Source: Candidatus Gastranaerophilales bacterium
GTDB taxonomy: Bacteria > Cyanobacteriota > Vampirovibrionia > Gastranaerophilales > Gastranaerophilaceae
Direction: 5' to 3'
Assembly (NCBI GenBank): GCA_944323875.1
Contig: CALUUH010000018.1
Span: 1-36,858 of the forward strand
DNA: 36,858 nucleotides
The translations under genes and the position numbers were made by a program. The notes beneath the pieces are model-generated. The model ran no database searches. It was not told the origin of the DNA and worked only from the letters and a program-made list of their open reading frames with translations. Below are positions 22,004 to 30,560 of this stretch, one piece after another (positions within the stretch are counted from its first letter, which is position 1; each line of letters starts with the position of its first letter).

Positions 22004-25000
22004 CTACAAAATGGTGCATTCAATGATATATTTACCATCTTCCTTTATTAAATTATCCATTCGATATGAAAATCCACGTTTTAAAAGAATTTCTGCTTCT
22101 GAGCCTTCCAGACGACCTGTTAAATTTCCGCCCGCACTGGTTGCAGGTCCTCCATATTGAGCAGGATCCAATTTTTCAGGACAAGTAGCCTTTGTACCTT
22201 TCGGAGCTTTAAATTTATAAATAATATCGTTTTTTCCTCCGCCAAAATCACGCGCAACATGAGGACTTACTGTTGTTGATACAAATTGTTCTTCTTTAAC
22301 AATTTTACCTTTTCGGAAAATCCTCCTTACAATTTCATCCATTGAAACAACTGGTGTTGTTATTGATTGACCATTAACATATTTTGAGGCTTGTAGAGGT
22401 GCATCAGGATCAGATATCCATCCATTTTCAACTTTGCGCCAACGTACTAACTCGCAATCCTCATATTCAGAAAACAAAGAAGCATATCTATAATTTAGGT
22501 GAGAATCGATTACAAAATGATCACCTCTATATAAAGTAATATCCTCAGTAAGCTCTGTTTTTTCTAAGGCCTTATCTAGCTTAGTTACTAAAGGATTTGT
22601 GAAATCTTCTTTTTGTATACATGTATTTGCTGTAAAAGAACTACCTTTATAATCCCATATTGCTAAATTATCTTCATTAGTACAAACCTGATTACGCTGC
22701 TCAATCATATCATTGAGAACACGTGCGCGCTTATCGCTTTCAATATTCACTTTGTTTATTTGATGTCTATATTTTTTATTAACAGTGTCCTCAACTCTTT
22801 TTATGTAACTTGAAATTGACTCATCCGGTTTAATATCTGTTTTTTTTGTTTCATTTAAAACATAAGCCAAATATGTTTTACGATTTTGTAGTGTTGTGAA
22901 TAATTCAGGATTCATATATATTCGTACGGAATTATATAATTTTTGCATATCATCATTCGTAACACTTTGTACCCGTTCAAGTGATTTTATAAAATCATTT
23001 CTTGTCATATTCTGAAAAACTTTTGCTGATTCCGGATTAATTTGAGGATCCAATAATGTTGAAAGCTCAGGAACCTGATTTCCAAACTCTTTCTTAGCTC
23101 CACGTGCCCTAAAATTAAGTGCGCCGCCAAAATCCAATCTAACAGCAGAGTTGTTTTTAATACGCGTGTTTCCGGAACAAACGGCATCCCAGTTAGCCAG
23201 CCAGGCATCAACGGCAAATCCTTCATAAGCAAGTTCCGGATTATCCTGTATCGGATTTAAGCCGGCAATAGCTTTACTTTTTATCCAACAATTATCAATC
23301 CCCAATTTGACATTAAATCCGGGAGCAGCAACCAGGTTCATATCAGGAGTATCAATTCCGGCGGCTCTGTATAGTTGAGAAACAACATGTTCAGTTACAT
23401 TTTGCTGTCCATTGCCTATTTTAAAGTAAAATAAATCTCCGCTTCCATTATGTTCTACCCAAAAACCAGGATTGGACCCTGATTGGGTAGCCTTATAAAT
23501 TTTGTAGGTACCATCATATTGAGTTTTTAAAACAGTATATTCTTCACCTACCTGTACATTTTGACCTTCCTTATCATAACAGTATTTTTGCCTTATTTTA
23601 GTTTCTTCAACTTGTTTTGTATAAGGATCAGTAGTGAGTTCTGTCAACTCAATAAGTTCTTCATCGCTTGCTCGAGAACTAAGCGATTTTTTCATTTGAG
23701 CAAGCTCTGCAGCATCTGAGGCCGGATACAGATTTGTTGTTGTTTTTTTAGGAATAACAATCTGAGGAACATCTGTAGGTTTTTCTCCAAAAGGTATGCC
23801 CTTAACAAATTCATGACCGGCTTTCCCAGAAACTTTCATGCCACCGCCGATAACCGGTGACATAATAGCACCACCTACAAAACCTTCAACAGCAGAATTG
23901 GCAACATCTTCCAGACTTCCGCCATCATAAGCAGTTCTGAACGCATTATCCACAGCCCCGCCAACAGCACCATCCGTCGCCATTTCAGCCCCCTGTGCAA
24001 CTCCGCGTTTCAGCAATGTACCGCCAACATACTCATATCCCGTCGGGTTCGTAAGCATTGATTTAACACCCTGTTTAACACCCGCTTCCGCAGCATCCGC
24101 CGCAACCTCTTTTCCTACCTGTTTTATGGCCTGTACCCCAAGCTTGGTGGCTACTGTTTTACCAACAGCTCCGCCCATACCTCCTGTAACAGGCGCTAAT
24201 ACTCCTGAAAAAGCACCCGTCGCCGCATCATGTCCGGCATCTTTAAGCGAATATTCTCGGCCGGCACTGGCCGCATCCGCCGCCTTTAAACCTGTCTTAA
24301 TTGCCGCACCGCCTGCTGTTGCCGCAGCTAAACCTACAGCAATAGACGCTCCGCCTGTAAACGGCGCAGCAGCCGCTGATGCTGCATAAATCCCGACTGA
24401 TGCAATACCTGATACAATATCTGCAGCCACATCTGTCGCCATTTCTTGACCTTCTTTATAACCTTGCAGAGCCATTTCTGATTTTAGTTTAATCTCGCCT
24501 TTAACAAATTTTTGCAAGTTTTCTTCTGTATATTCAACTCCTGTTAATTCTTTAAATGTTTGTGCCCTTGTTTGCTCATTAGAATTAAACTGAGCAAGAA
24601 GTTTTACTTCCTGTTGCTGTTGTTCTCTGACTTTATCTGAACTGTCGCCAATACCGGTAAGATTTTTAAACCCGCTCCAGGCTTTTCCGATAAACCCGTT
24701 GTCTTTTTCAGCATCTTCAAGATTTGTAGTTACTGTATTAATTCTTGTTTCTAATTCTTTGTTGAGATTGTGTGTTTTTCCGTCATCTGTTTTGACGTGA
24801 ATATCTGAACTTTCAACTTGTTTAAAATAACTTTCTTTTAATTCAGTTCCGTCTGTAGCATAATACTTTGTTTCCCCGCCAAGAGTAACACTGTAACGTC
24901 CGGAATTTTTAACATTTATAATACCTTCTTTTTGTTGAAAGTATTTTTGATTTAATTCGGTACCGTCAGCGGCGAAGTATTTAGTAACGCCGTCTTTTAT

Positions 25001-25216
25001 CTGAATACGTCGTCCTGAGGCGAGAGTAATATTTTTTTCATTGTGAAGATCTTTTTCAACAGAAGTGCCTTTTGAGTTTTCTTTTGTAGAGCCTGAGATG
25101 AGCGCGACTAATTCAGCATTAGAAAGTTTTTCTAACTCGGCTCTTTTTGCATCTGCATCGGTACCGGTCAGCCCCAAACTTTTTATATAATTCTTTATTT
25201 GTATACTGTCTGCCAT
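22004..25216 (-). CDS. Large toxin-like protein: HipA/PI-kinase-like domain plus R-S-E ADP-ribosyltransferase
   Basis: 1070 residues from the ATG at 25216 (MADSIQIKNYIKS); the frame extends 17 codons further. Order: two short repeats (KYFAADGTELNQKYF at 79-93, KYYATDGTELKESYF at 117-131); a Gly/Ala-rich hydrophobic region (about 258-463) of glycine-zipper look; a kinase-like domain with YFKIGN (K599), the helix Glu E609, AWLANWDAV (D677), N683 and RLDFGGAL (D695); and a C-terminal ADP-ribosyltransferase with LYRGD (R897), FVSTTVS (S980) and SEAEIL (E1040, E1042). All catalytic positions of both folds are present. There is no signal peptide. It is probably a delivered effector or polymorphic toxin; target cell and substrate unknown. 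It borders a tRNA-Arg integration scar. Confidence 0.82.
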   Translation of the reverse strand: MADSIQIKNYIKSLGLTGTDADAKRAELEKLSNAELVALISGSTKENSKGTSVEKDLHNEKNITLASGRRIQIKDGVTKYFAADGTELNQKYFQQKEGIINVKNSGRYSVTLGGETKYYATDGTELKESYFKQVESSDIHVKTDDGKTHNLNKELETRINTVTTNLEDAEKDNGFIGKAWSGFKNLTGIGDSSDKVREQQQQEVKLLAQFNSNEQTRAQTFKELTGVEYTEENLQKFVKGEIKLKSEMALQGYKEGQEMATDVAADIVSGIASVGIYAASAAAAPFTGGASIAVGLAAATAGGAAIKTGLKAADAASAGREYSLKDAGHDAATGAFSGVLAPVTGGMGGAVGKTVATKLGVQAIKQVGKEVAADAAEAGVKQGVKSMLTNPTGYEYVGGTLLKRGVAQGAEMATDGAVGGAVDNAFRTAYDGGSLEDVANSAVEGFVGGAIMSPVIGGGMKVSGKAGHEFVKGIPFGEKPTDVPQIVIPKKTTTNLYPASDAAELAQMKKSLSSRASDEELIELTELTTDPYTKQVEETKIRQKYCYDKEGQNVQVGEEYTVLKTQYDGTYKIYKATQSGSNPGFWVEHNGSGDLFYFKIGNGQQNVTEHVVSQLYRAAGIDTPDMNLVAAPGFNVKLGIDNCWIKSKAIAGLNPIQDNPELAYEGFAVDAWLANWDAVCSGNTRIKNNSAVRLDFGGALNFRARGAKKEFGNQVPELSTLLDPQINPESAKVFQNMTRNDFIKSLERVQSVTNDDMQKLYNSVRIYMNPELFTTLQNRKTYLAYVLNETKKTDIKPDESISSYIKRVEDTVNKKYRHQINKVNIESDKRARVLNDMIEQRNQVCTNEDNLAIWDYKGSSFTANTCIQKEDFTNPLVTKLDKALEKTELTEDITLYRGDHFVIDSHLNYRYASLFSEYEDCELVRWRKVENGWISDPDAPLQASKYVNGQSITTPVVSMDEIVRRIFRKGKIVKEEQFVSTTVSPHVARDFGGGKNDIIYKFKAPKGTKATCPEKLDPAQYGGPATSAGGNLTGRLEGSEAEILLKRGFSYRMDNLIKEDGKYIIECTIL

Positions 25217-25356
25217 AGATATTCCACACACTTGTACATGGATTATTACGGTGTGAGGATGGGACATCTTTAAATAATCTCCAGTAATATTAATTTTTAT
25301 TAAGTTAGAATTATCAAAGATACCAAATTAAAAAATATTTATTCTTTAAACAATAA

Positions 25357-25377
25357 AAAGGCCCTCGTCGGGCCTTT
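25357..25377 (-). terminator. Terminator after the 95-residue gene
   Basis: AAAGGCCC pairs with GGGCCTTT around TCGTC; on the minus strand it is followed by TTTTTATTG. It separates the small gene from the large toxin-like gene, so they are not one transcript. Confidence 0.85.
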
Positions 25378-25420
25378 CTATCTAATATAGACAATGAAAA
25401 ATTGTTTGCTTATTTATATT

Positions 25421-25708
25421 TTAGAAGTGCATATCGAAACTTGGCGGCATTCCGTTCATTTTTTCGTCTTCCATACGCATTGCTGAACCGATTGTAAAGC
25501 TTTCTGCAAATAGTTTGTTTATCTGGTAATTGATATCACCATTGAATACCTGTTCATTTTCTTCCAAAAACTTAAATAACGGATCCGCCGGTGATTTAGC
25601 CAGATTACCTAATGTTTCTCCGGCCAGTTTCAGAGTGCGTTCCGGAACTTTTACGTTCATCCCGAATGGTTTATATGGGCGATTAAATGATGCACCTGCT
25701 TCTGTCAT
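25421..25708 (-). CDS. Small lineage-specific protein of unknown function
   Basis: 95 residues with no recognised domain, signal peptide or membrane segment. It starts MTEAGASFNRPYKPFG, continues with amphipathic helices (VPERTLKLAGETLGNLAK, LFKFLEENEQVFN) and ends with a Met-rich tail (MRMEDEKMNGMPPSFDMHF). The ATG has AAGGA 10 bases upstream. It has its own terminator, so any link with the neighbouring toxin-like gene is weak. Confidence 0.65.
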   Translation of the reverse strand: MTEAGASFNRPYKPFGMNVKVPERTLKLAGETLGNLAKSPADPLFKFLEENEQVFNGDINYQINKLFAESFTIGSAMRMEDEKMNGMPPSFDMHF

Positions 25709-25807
25709 ATCCGTTTATTCCTTATTGACTAATTACATTTATCTATTCGGCACTTTGCTGTAAAAAGTTTAGGATTTTTAACGGTATTTTTACATTTGTT
25801 AATATTT

Positions 25808-27184
25808 TTACTTAAAAGCTTTGAGATCTAAACGGCGGCCGCTCTCCTGTTCATAAGTTTTTACCATTTTGAAAAACGTTTCTTTTGCAATGTTGTTTCT
25901 CTTCACTTCATTCCATATTTCAATAAAATATTTTTGTTGATTACTTGGTTTAAACGGTAATATAAAAGTATTCATCGGCTCGCTTGAACGGTTATTGTTG
26001 TCGCGTCCGCAGGCAAGAGCATAGTTATATAATTCATTCGGGCCGTTATCTGATTTTGGATGCATGTGCTCTATTGTCCCTAGGGATGGTCTGAGCATAT
26101 TAAATCCTATGGCGTCAGATGCTGCATTCTCGTGCTTGGTTATAAAAGAATTTACACTGGTCTGGGAATTAGGCAGGCGTTTGACAATTTTTTCTATTTT
26201 TTCGCGGAGTGCATTATCAGGCATTCCGTCTAACACTTCATTTAGATCATACCTGAATGCCTTGTTACTGAATTTTATTTTGACAGGTTTACCGTCAATC
26301 GTATCAATTGCTGTATTACAGAAATTCAATATATCTTTTCTGTTCATTATTCCTGCATATTTAGCGATTTGATTGATTAACAGTTTTTGTAAATAAGGTT
26401 TTGAGATTTGTTTCGGATCATAATCGCGTGTTTCAGTCATTGAAAGGATTTTTGAGGTGAATTTGTCATTCAGCGGCGTATCTGAGTTTTTGAATATAGG
26501 ATGAGTAAGCGGCTCTGTCAATTTTATAATCCGTGCTGCAAGGTAGTCGTCTTTAATAGTGTCGCTTATACGGTGAATTTTATATGAAAATTCTTTTCCG
26601 CTGAATTCATCCGGAATATATTCTTTTTCCTCTAGACGGTAACGGGAAATAGTCATTAATTTTTTATATTTTGTTTTCCAGCCGCGTGGAAGTTCATCAG
26701 CCAGCGCTGATAGTTCTTTCAGAATGGGTTTTTGTTCTTTTAAAAGCTCTTTGTTAGCTTCGGGATAAAGTCTTTTTATAGCTTCTGAAAGTCTGATATT
26801 AGGTGAATCAAAAGCCATAATTGTTATACGTTTCAGGGCTTCTTTTTCTGTCGGGTGCATATAGTCAAGAAACCCGAGCATTTCTTGCGCAAAGTTTTTT
26901 ATTGGGCCAGAAAATACGCCGTTGTTTTTCAACCGGCCAATAACTTTACTGCCAAGCATCGGGCGGCCGCAATACATACAGTGAACTGTACGGTAATTTA
27001 ACAGATTGCGGAAATCTCCGGCTGATTTTATTCCGGTGAAGGAAGGAGCATTTTTTACAAAGACATCCTCACCCTGCGTCCTTACAGGCAACCTGTAAGG
27101 AGAATAATCAGCCTGATTATTCTGAATTCTGTTTTGTGACGCAGTGTGAAAAATATTAAATCCTGTTATCCCTAAAACTTTCAT
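25808..27184 (-). CDS. Protein with a C-terminal HNH-like motif, lineage-specific
   Basis: 458 residues from the ATG at 27184 (MKVLGITGFNIF), which gives better spacing to the TAGGAG site than the ATG at 27190. Near residue 69 a zinc-ribbon-like CMYCGRPM follows a PSFTG motif. At 372-398 lies an HNH-type core, EHMHPKSDNG then NYALACGRDNNNR, with E372/H373, an Asn at 383 or 387 and Asn398. In usual HNH nucleases the two CxxC pairs flank the core closely; here about 300 helical residues separate the first pair from it and the second pair has one Cys (C392). It may be a degenerate or rearranged HNH fold. Confidence 0.68.
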   Translation of the reverse strand: MKVLGITGFNIFHTASQNRIQNNQADYSPYRLPVRTQGEDVFVKNAPSFTGIKSAGDFRNLLNYRTVHCMYCGRPMLGSKVIGRLKNNGVFSGPIKNFAQEMLGFLDYMHPTEKEALKRITIMAFDSPNIRLSEAIKRLYPEANKELLKEQKPILKELSALADELPRGWKTKYKKLMTISRYRLEEKEYIPDEFSGKEFSYKIHRISDTIKDDYLAARIIKLTEPLTHPIFKNSDTPLNDKFTSKILSMTETRDYDPKQISKPYLQKLLINQIAKYAGIMNRKDILNFCNTAIDTIDGKPVKIKFSNKAFRYDLNEVLDGMPDNALREKIEKIVKRLPNSQTSVNSFITKHENAASDAIGFNMLRPSLGTIEHMHPKSDNGPNELYNYALACGRDNNNRSSEPMNTFILPFKPSNQQKYFIEIWNEVKRNNIAKETFFKMVKTYEQESGRRLDLKAFK

Positions 27185-27253
27185 ATACATATAACTCCTA
27201 TAATAAAAAATTTTGCCGGTATATTAAGAAACGTTACCGGCAAACTCTTAAAT

Positions 27254-27865
27254 CTAACCCATTGGAGGCGGCTGGATGTATAACGGAAGTAATTCACCCC
27301 AGTTGCCTGATGCTGCTTTAATCTTTTCACCGGCAAGCTCTGCCAGTATTTCGCCCAGAGGATAGTGTCCTTGCTGATAAGATTTTCCGCCTAAAAGCGG
27401 CTGTAATTTATCGTCTGTAATAACTTCATAATCGCCGGATTTAACAAGTTCCTGAACTTTTTCCAGCGGTATTGCGCCTTTTACTTCGTTATCCAGCCAG
27501 AGGTACGCCATATTTTTTCTGGCATCAAGTGCAACAAGCGGATTTTTGGCCGCAAGTTTGGACAGAATTTCAAGGGACGAAACTCCTATTACTTTACAAT
27601 TAAGCTGTTGCGCCATGACGCGTGCAACCGTTGTACAGGCTCTTATTCCGGTGAAACTTCCGGGCCCTATATTTATTGCTATCAAATCAACATCTGCCGG
27701 CATGATATTATTTTTACTCAGAATTTCCTGTAAGGTGGAGATTAAAAAAGCCGAATGATACTTTTCTCCGGAATTTTCCACAACTTCGGAAGCCAGTATT
27801 TCACCGTCTTTTTTCAGAACAACATACATTTTATCCAAACAGGTATCAAATGCTAAAATAATCAA
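27254..27865 (-). CDS. tsaB: t6A biosynthesis protein TsaB
   Basis: 203 residues. It matches the TsaB/YeaZ fold of the ASKHA superfamily: ILAFDTC at the N-terminus and IGPGSFTGIRA (66-76). TsaB is the partner that activates TsaD in making N6-threonylcarbamoyladenosine at tRNA position 37. It starts with TTG, which overlaps the tsaE stop codon (TTGA); AAGGA lies 10 bases upstream. Last gene of the yebC-GGDEF-tsaE-tsaB unit. tsaC and tsaD are not in this window. Confidence 0.92.
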   Translation of the reverse strand: MIILAFDTCLDKMYVVLKKDGEILASEVVENSGEKYHSAFLISTLQEILSKNNIMPADVDLIAINIGPGSFTGIRACTTVARVMAQQLNCKVIGVSSLEILSKLAAKNPLVALDARKNMAYLWLDNEVKGAIPLEKVQELVKSGDYEVITDDKLQPLLGGKSYQQGHYPLGEILAELAGEKIKAASGNWGELLPLYIQPPPMG

Positions 27866-28326
27866 TTTTTTAATCCTTCCTCAATAATTTTTGATTTTTC
27901 GCCGACTCCTTCAAATTCATATATTCTTGACTCGTCATCCGCGTAAGTTACATTGATTTTCAGATGGTCGAACGGTATTTCATCCTGCGAAAACTCGGCC
28001 CATTCAACAAAAGTTAAACAATGGCCTTCTGAGTATTCACGTAATTCATCTAAAATTGTGCTGACACCTTCATTTTCAAGTCTGTACAGATCAAAATGAT
28101 AAACCGGCAGCTTGCCGCTGTGATATTCGTTTAAGATTACAAAACTCGGGCTTGTAACTTTTTCCTTAACATCAAGTGCGTCTGCAGCAAGTTTAACAAA
28201 TGCGGTTTTGCCGGCGCCTATTTCGCCGTAAAGGTTTACAAAACAGCCACCCTGTACAAGTTTTGCAAACTTTTGTGCCAATTTTTTGGTATCATCTAAT
28301 GTTTTACAGGTTATTTTGTATGTCAT
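27862..28326 (-). CDS. tsaE: t6A biosynthesis ATPase TsaE
   Basis: 154 residues. The Walker A motif LYGEIGAGKTAFVK (GEIGAGKT at 34-41), SPSFVILNEYHSG and YHFDLYRLEN are typical of TsaE/YjeE, which couples ATP hydrolysis to turnover of the TsaB-TsaD complex. The 5' end overlaps the GGDEF gene by 23 bases and the 3' end overlaps tsaB by 3-4 bases, so translation is probably coupled across the unit. Confidence 0.94.
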   Translation of the reverse strand: MTYKITCKTLDDTKKLAQKFAKLVQGGCFVNLYGEIGAGKTAFVKLAADALDVKEKVTSPSFVILNEYHSGKLPVYHFDLYRLENEGVSTILDELREYSEGHCLTFVEWAEFSQDEIPFDHLKINVTYADDESRIYEFEGVGEKSKIIEEGLKN

Positions 28327-29683
28327 AAATCACTACCTTGTTTCTACCGCCGGATTTAGCCTCATACAAGGCTTTGTCCGCTTTTTGGATTAAATCTGTT
28401 TCGTTTTCATCTGTCTGCAACTGGTGAACGCCTAAACTAATTGTAACATTAATATATTTTACCGGAGAATCAGGAACAACTTTTGATATATCAATATGTT
28501 TTTTCTCAACGGTAATTCTAAGTCTTTCTGCAACCATTTGTGCTTCTGAAAGCGTTGTATAAGGCAGAAGAATAGTAAATTCTTCTCCGCCGTATCTTCC
28601 TGCTATATCATAATCACGAAGTTGGGATTTGATAATATGCGCAACATTTTTCAGAACAATATCACCGACTGCATGCCCGTATGTGTCATTAACTCTTTTG
28701 AAAAAGTCGATATCAGTCATAATAGCGCACAGAGGTTTGTTTTTACGTTTAGCACCGGAAACTTCCTGTTTGGAGCGTTCTTCAAGCTGTCTGCGGTTGT
28801 AAAAACCTGTGAGAGCGTCAAGTGTTGCGTGTTTTAGTATTTCTGCATAAACATTAGCCCTGTCAATTGTTGTTGCAGCCTGATTGGTAAGCTGTTCTAT
28901 GTATTCAACTTCTTTTTCATTCAGGCGGCCGTCTGTACTTTTCGCAACTACACAGCCGATTAGTTTCCCTTCTGTAACAAGCGGAAAAAGACCGATTTTT
29001 TTATCTGCAGTCATCACGCAATCAGAATTAGGCGTTAAAACGCTTAAAAGTCCGTAGATTTTCTCATCCTTGCAGGCCCCCGGCCAGACAAGTCTGTAGG
29101 TTTGTTCAGTCTCGTTTCTGATGAATATATAAATAAGATGGTTAGATACGAATTTGTCTATCATTTCTCCAATAAGCGGAATAATATAGTTTAATTCGTA
29201 CTGGGTTTCGATAATTTTTGCGATATTTTTCATTGAGTCGTGAAAATCAATGTTTTTCTGCATTTTTTCAGACAAAATGACATTTTGGATTTTTAACGAG
29301 ATAATGTATGAACCGTATTCTAAAAATTTTATCAGGTTTTCGGTGTCAATAAAACTGACATCCATTTTCAGCATACCGATTAATTTAGTGCCTTTATGTA
29401 GGCCGTAATAAAGAAATTTGTTTTCTTCTACATGTAATTTGTAGCAAAGAACTTCAAAATAGCTGTATAATTGGCCGGTTGTCTGTTTGTCGCAAATTTC
29501 TTCGATATACAGCCAGTTTCTTGCAAAATCACGCAAACTCTTTGTTGTATCGTCAAACACGTAAATATCAAGTGATGAAATACCGAAATTTTGGACAAAA
29601 TATTCTGACAATACATTAACAATATCCTTTGCATTAAAAGTATTGCTGAGTACCTGTGATAATTTTTTAATATTGTCTAACAT
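28304..29683 (-). CDS. Diguanylate cyclase with N-terminal sensory (GAF-like) region
   Basis: 459 residues. The C-terminal GGDEF domain (from about 281) is intact: LDALTGFYNRRQLEER, the metal-binding DIDFFKRVNDTYGH, and the active-site GGEEF at 365-369. An inhibitory-site motif RxxD (RDYD, 356-359) sits five residues before it, so c-di-GMP product inhibition is likely. The N-terminal 280 residues have no membrane segment and include one or two GAF-like domains. It makes c-di-GMP from GTP in the cytosol. Its ATG overlaps the yebC stop by one base (TAATG) and it overlaps tsaE by 23 bases, an unusual place for a cyclase. Confidence 0.9.
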   Translation of the reverse strand: MLDNIKKLSQVLSNTFNAKDIVNVLSEYFVQNFGISSLDIYVFDDTTKSLRDFARNWLYIEEICDKQTTGQLYSYFEVLCYKLHVEENKFLYYGLHKGTKLIGMLKMDVSFIDTENLIKFLEYGSYIISLKIQNVILSEKMQKNIDFHDSMKNIAKIIETQYELNYIIPLIGEMIDKFVSNHLIYIFIRNETEQTYRLVWPGACKDEKIYGLLSVLTPNSDCVMTADKKIGLFPLVTEGKLIGCVVAKSTDGRLNEKEVEYIEQLTNQAATTIDRANVYAEILKHATLDALTGFYNRRQLEERSKQEVSGAKRKNKPLCAIMTDIDFFKRVNDTYGHAVGDIVLKNVAHIIKSQLRDYDIAGRYGGEEFTILLPYTTLSEAQMVAERLRITVEKKHIDISKVVPDSPVKYINVTISLGVHQLQTDENETDLIQKADKALYEAKSGGRNKVVIYDIQNNL

Positions 29684-30432
29684 TATGCCTCAAGTTTTTG
29701 TAATATTTCATCAGAAATATCGAAGTTTGCGTAAACATTTTGAACATCGTCGTGTTCTTCCAGCTTGTCGAGAAGTTTCATAATTTGGCCGGCTGTATTT
29801 TCATCTGTAACCTCAACTGTGTTTTGTGGTATACGTGTAAGCTCGGCGGTCATACTTTGAAAGCCTTCTTTTTCCAAACCTTCAGCCACTTTTTGAAAAT
29901 TTTCAACAGAGGTTAAGACTTTGTATTCTTCCTCTTCCTCAATGATATCTTCTGCATCAAGATTAATCGCTGCTTCAAAAAGTTTTTCATAATCAACGGA
30001 TTTGTCAAACGAAATAGCGCCCTTTTGATCAAACATCCAGCCAACACATCCTGTTGCGCCTAAACTTCCGTTGTATTTTGTAAAATAGCTTCTGATATCA
30101 CCGGCCGTGCGGTTTCTGTTATCAGTCATAGCCTCAACAACAACAGCAACGCCGCCTGCTGCATATCCTTCATAAATCAACTCTTCATAATTTTCAGATG
30201 CGCCGGCGCCTGCTCCTTTTTCTATCGCGCGTTTGATATTGTCGTTAGGAAGTCCTGCGGCCTTTGCCTTTTCAATAGCTGTCCTGAGTCGGAAATTTCC
30301 TGCAGGATCAGGGCCGCCAAGGCGTGCCGCTACTATTAATTCTCTTGAATACTTTTGAAATACAACAGCGCGTTGTGAATCTACTTTAGCTTTTTTATGT
30401 TTAATGGTTGACCACTTTGAGTGTCCTGACAT
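29683..30432 (-). CDS. yebC: YebC/PmpR-family protein
   Basis: 249 residues from the ATG at 30432, which follows AAGGAG; the frame extends 15 codons upstream without a ribosome site. It shows the family start MSGHSKWSTIKHKKAKVDSQ, the RLRTAIEKAKAAGLPNDNIK segment and the central GYAAGGVAVVVEAMTDNRNR segment. Members are annotated as DNA-binding regulators or, in recent work, as factors helping ribosomes at difficult sequences. First gene of a four-gene operon with overlapping junctions. Confidence 0.95.
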   Translation of the reverse strand: MSGHSKWSTIKHKKAKVDSQRAVVFQKYSRELIVAARLGGPDPAGNFRLRTAIEKAKAAGLPNDNIKRAIEKGAGAGASENYEELIYEGYAAGGVAVVVEAMTDNRNRTAGDIRSYFTKYNGSLGATGCVGWMFDQKGAISFDKSVDYEKLFEAAINLDAEDIIEEEEEYKVLTSVENFQKVAEGLEKEGFQSMTAELTRIPQNTVEVTDENTAGQIMKLLDKLEEHDDVQNVYANFDISDEILQKLEA

Positions 30433-30508
30433 GTCTTTTCTCCTTATTAATCTTCTGTCCTGACAATAGTATAGCATGAAAAGACTTTTACTTGGACTTT
30501 TATTGAAA

Positions 30509-30540
30509 AAACGCCGCTAAACTACTGTTTAACGGCGTTT
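30509..30540 (-). terminator. Terminator before yebC
   Basis: AAACGCCG pairs with CGGCGTTT, extended by TAAAC/GTTTA with one bulge on each side. On the minus strand it is followed by TTTTTTC, ending the transcript of the 273-residue membrane protein. Confidence 0.82.
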
Positions 30541-30560
30541 AAATCTAATATTATCTAAAA

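Noticed and set aside
24126..24389. Ala/Pro-rich plus-strand ORF opposite the toxin-like gene
   Set aside because: It is the complement of the Gly/Ala-rich region of the long minus-strand protein and shows no start signals.
25421..25708. Immunity partner of the kinase-ADP-ribosyltransferase protein
   Set aside because: A strong terminator separates the two genes and nothing in the small protein suggests immunity; neighbourhood alone is not enough.
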